From DATKDU01 sp035512595 (GTDB lineage Bacteria > Planctomycetota > Planctomycetia > Pirellulales > Pirellulaceae), in NCBI GenBank assembly GCA_035512595.1, contig DATKDU010000322.1, positions 1 through 32,929 of the forward strand: 32,929 bases of DNA. Reading direction: 5' to 3'. This document shows, piece after piece, positions 31,468-32,929 of this stretch (the stretch's first letter is position 1; each line of letters opens with the position of its first letter). Position numbers and translations under genes: made by a program. Below the pieces are notes generated by a model. It made no database searches. It was not told the origin of the DNA and saw only the letters and a list, made by a program, of their open reading frames with translations.

Positions 31468-31763
31468 GGCAGCTTCTCCTTCACTTTCGGCATGCGCGTC
31501 ACGTCGAGCTTCGGCAGATCGGCAATCACTTCGGCAATCAATTGGACACCTGGCCTCAACTTGGCGGCCCGAGTCGCCCGCGTCACCCCGTCGTTGATCC
31601 GCAAGTTCCCATCCTTTCCGCGCGTCACTTGCAACGGCGGCATTCCATCAAGTCGATTTCCATGTTTGGCAATTTGCCTCGCCAGTTTGGCGGGATCCGC
31701 ACCCTGCGCTCGACTTGGCGGCAGGTACAATTCGCCCGGGTCTACGTGGACAAACTCGCTCAT
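31464..31763 (-). CDS. ParB/sulfiredoxin-like small protein, coupled pair member A
   Basis: This encodes 99 residues. The order HVDPGELYLPPSR, then KLARQIAKHGNRLDGMPPLQ, VTRGKDGNLRINDGVTRATR and AAKLRPGVQLIAEVI resembles the ParB N-terminal/sulfiredoxin-like fold, in which a GxxR-type motif binds nucleotides; here INDGVTRATRAAKL would be that part. This is a pattern-based guess. It is the first gene of the coupled pair, placed between moxR (stop at 31886) and the 66-residue gene. Function unknown. Confidence 0.7.
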   Translation of the reverse strand: MSEFVHVDPGELYLPPSRAQGADPAKLARQIAKHGNRLDGMPPLQVTRGKDGNLRINDGVTRATRAAKLRPGVQLIAEVIADLPKLDVTRMPKVKEKLP

Positions 31764-31885
31764 CAGGTAGTGGAATCAGATGCACGATCACCCGGTTGAT
31801 TCTCTATCTCAATTCTAGCTGACGGAGCGGCCCTCCGCATGACGATGAGTGCCCTGCTGTCACCGAGAGCGGCAATTCCGAGACC

Positions 31886-32929
<1,044 letters not shown>

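Overview
The window looks like chromosomal DNA from a member of the Planctomycetota, probably Pirellulales-like. This is inferred from gene content and style, not from a marker gene. The grounds are high GC, a MoxR/DUF58/VWA/DUF4175-like envelope operon with a Tat-exported prenyltransferase-repeat protein and an NPCBM protein, a Sua5 plus low-molecular-weight phosphatase fusion, a fused AroD-AroE enzyme, and many intergenic palindromic repeats that sometimes run into coding sequence.

Layout. (1) 1-4540 is gene-poor: the 3' end of a methyltransferase-like gene, a small two-helix membrane protein, a secreted protein with an internal repeat, and long non-coding stretches full of palindromic repeats. 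Within these lies a 103-bp near-identical copy of the end of the neighbouring sigma-factor gene. (2) 4541-8816, minus strand: ispD, a DUF1877 gene, the sua5-phosphatase fusion and rpiB, then a sigma-70 gene with a perfect 11-bp inverted repeat upstream. (3) 9050-11119, plus strand: a secreted di-haem cytochrome c peroxidase and a secreted beta-propeller protein. (4) 11206-14988, plus strand: kaiC, kaiB and a PAS/HisKA/HATPase/REC hybrid kinase in a tight cluster; no kaiA is visible. (5) 15360-17368: a bifunctional dehydroquinate dehydratase/shikimate dehydrogenase overlapping shikimate kinase, three steps of the shikimate pathway. (6) 17491-18717: an atypical prepilin peptidase with no pilus genes nearby. 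(7) 18818-32929, minus strand: a long operon running from moxR (cut by the window edge) through two small coupled genes of unknown function, DUF58, a BatA-like protein, a second VWA protein, a 1221-residue coiled-coil membrane protein, a secreted Ala/Lys/Gln-rich protein, a prenyltransferase-repeat protein and an NPCBM protein. Several of its junctions overlap by 1-4 bases, which suggests translational coupling and a shared envelope task.

The points most worth a second look are the kaiC-kaiB-hybrid kinase operon outside cyanobacteria, the two-gene insert in the MoxR operon, the sigma-factor 3' duplication beside a structured non-coding region, and the perfect palindromes of 30 bp (inside a signal-peptide coding region) and 32 bp (inside the operon). 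No tRNA, rRNA, CRISPR array or transposase gene was recognised.
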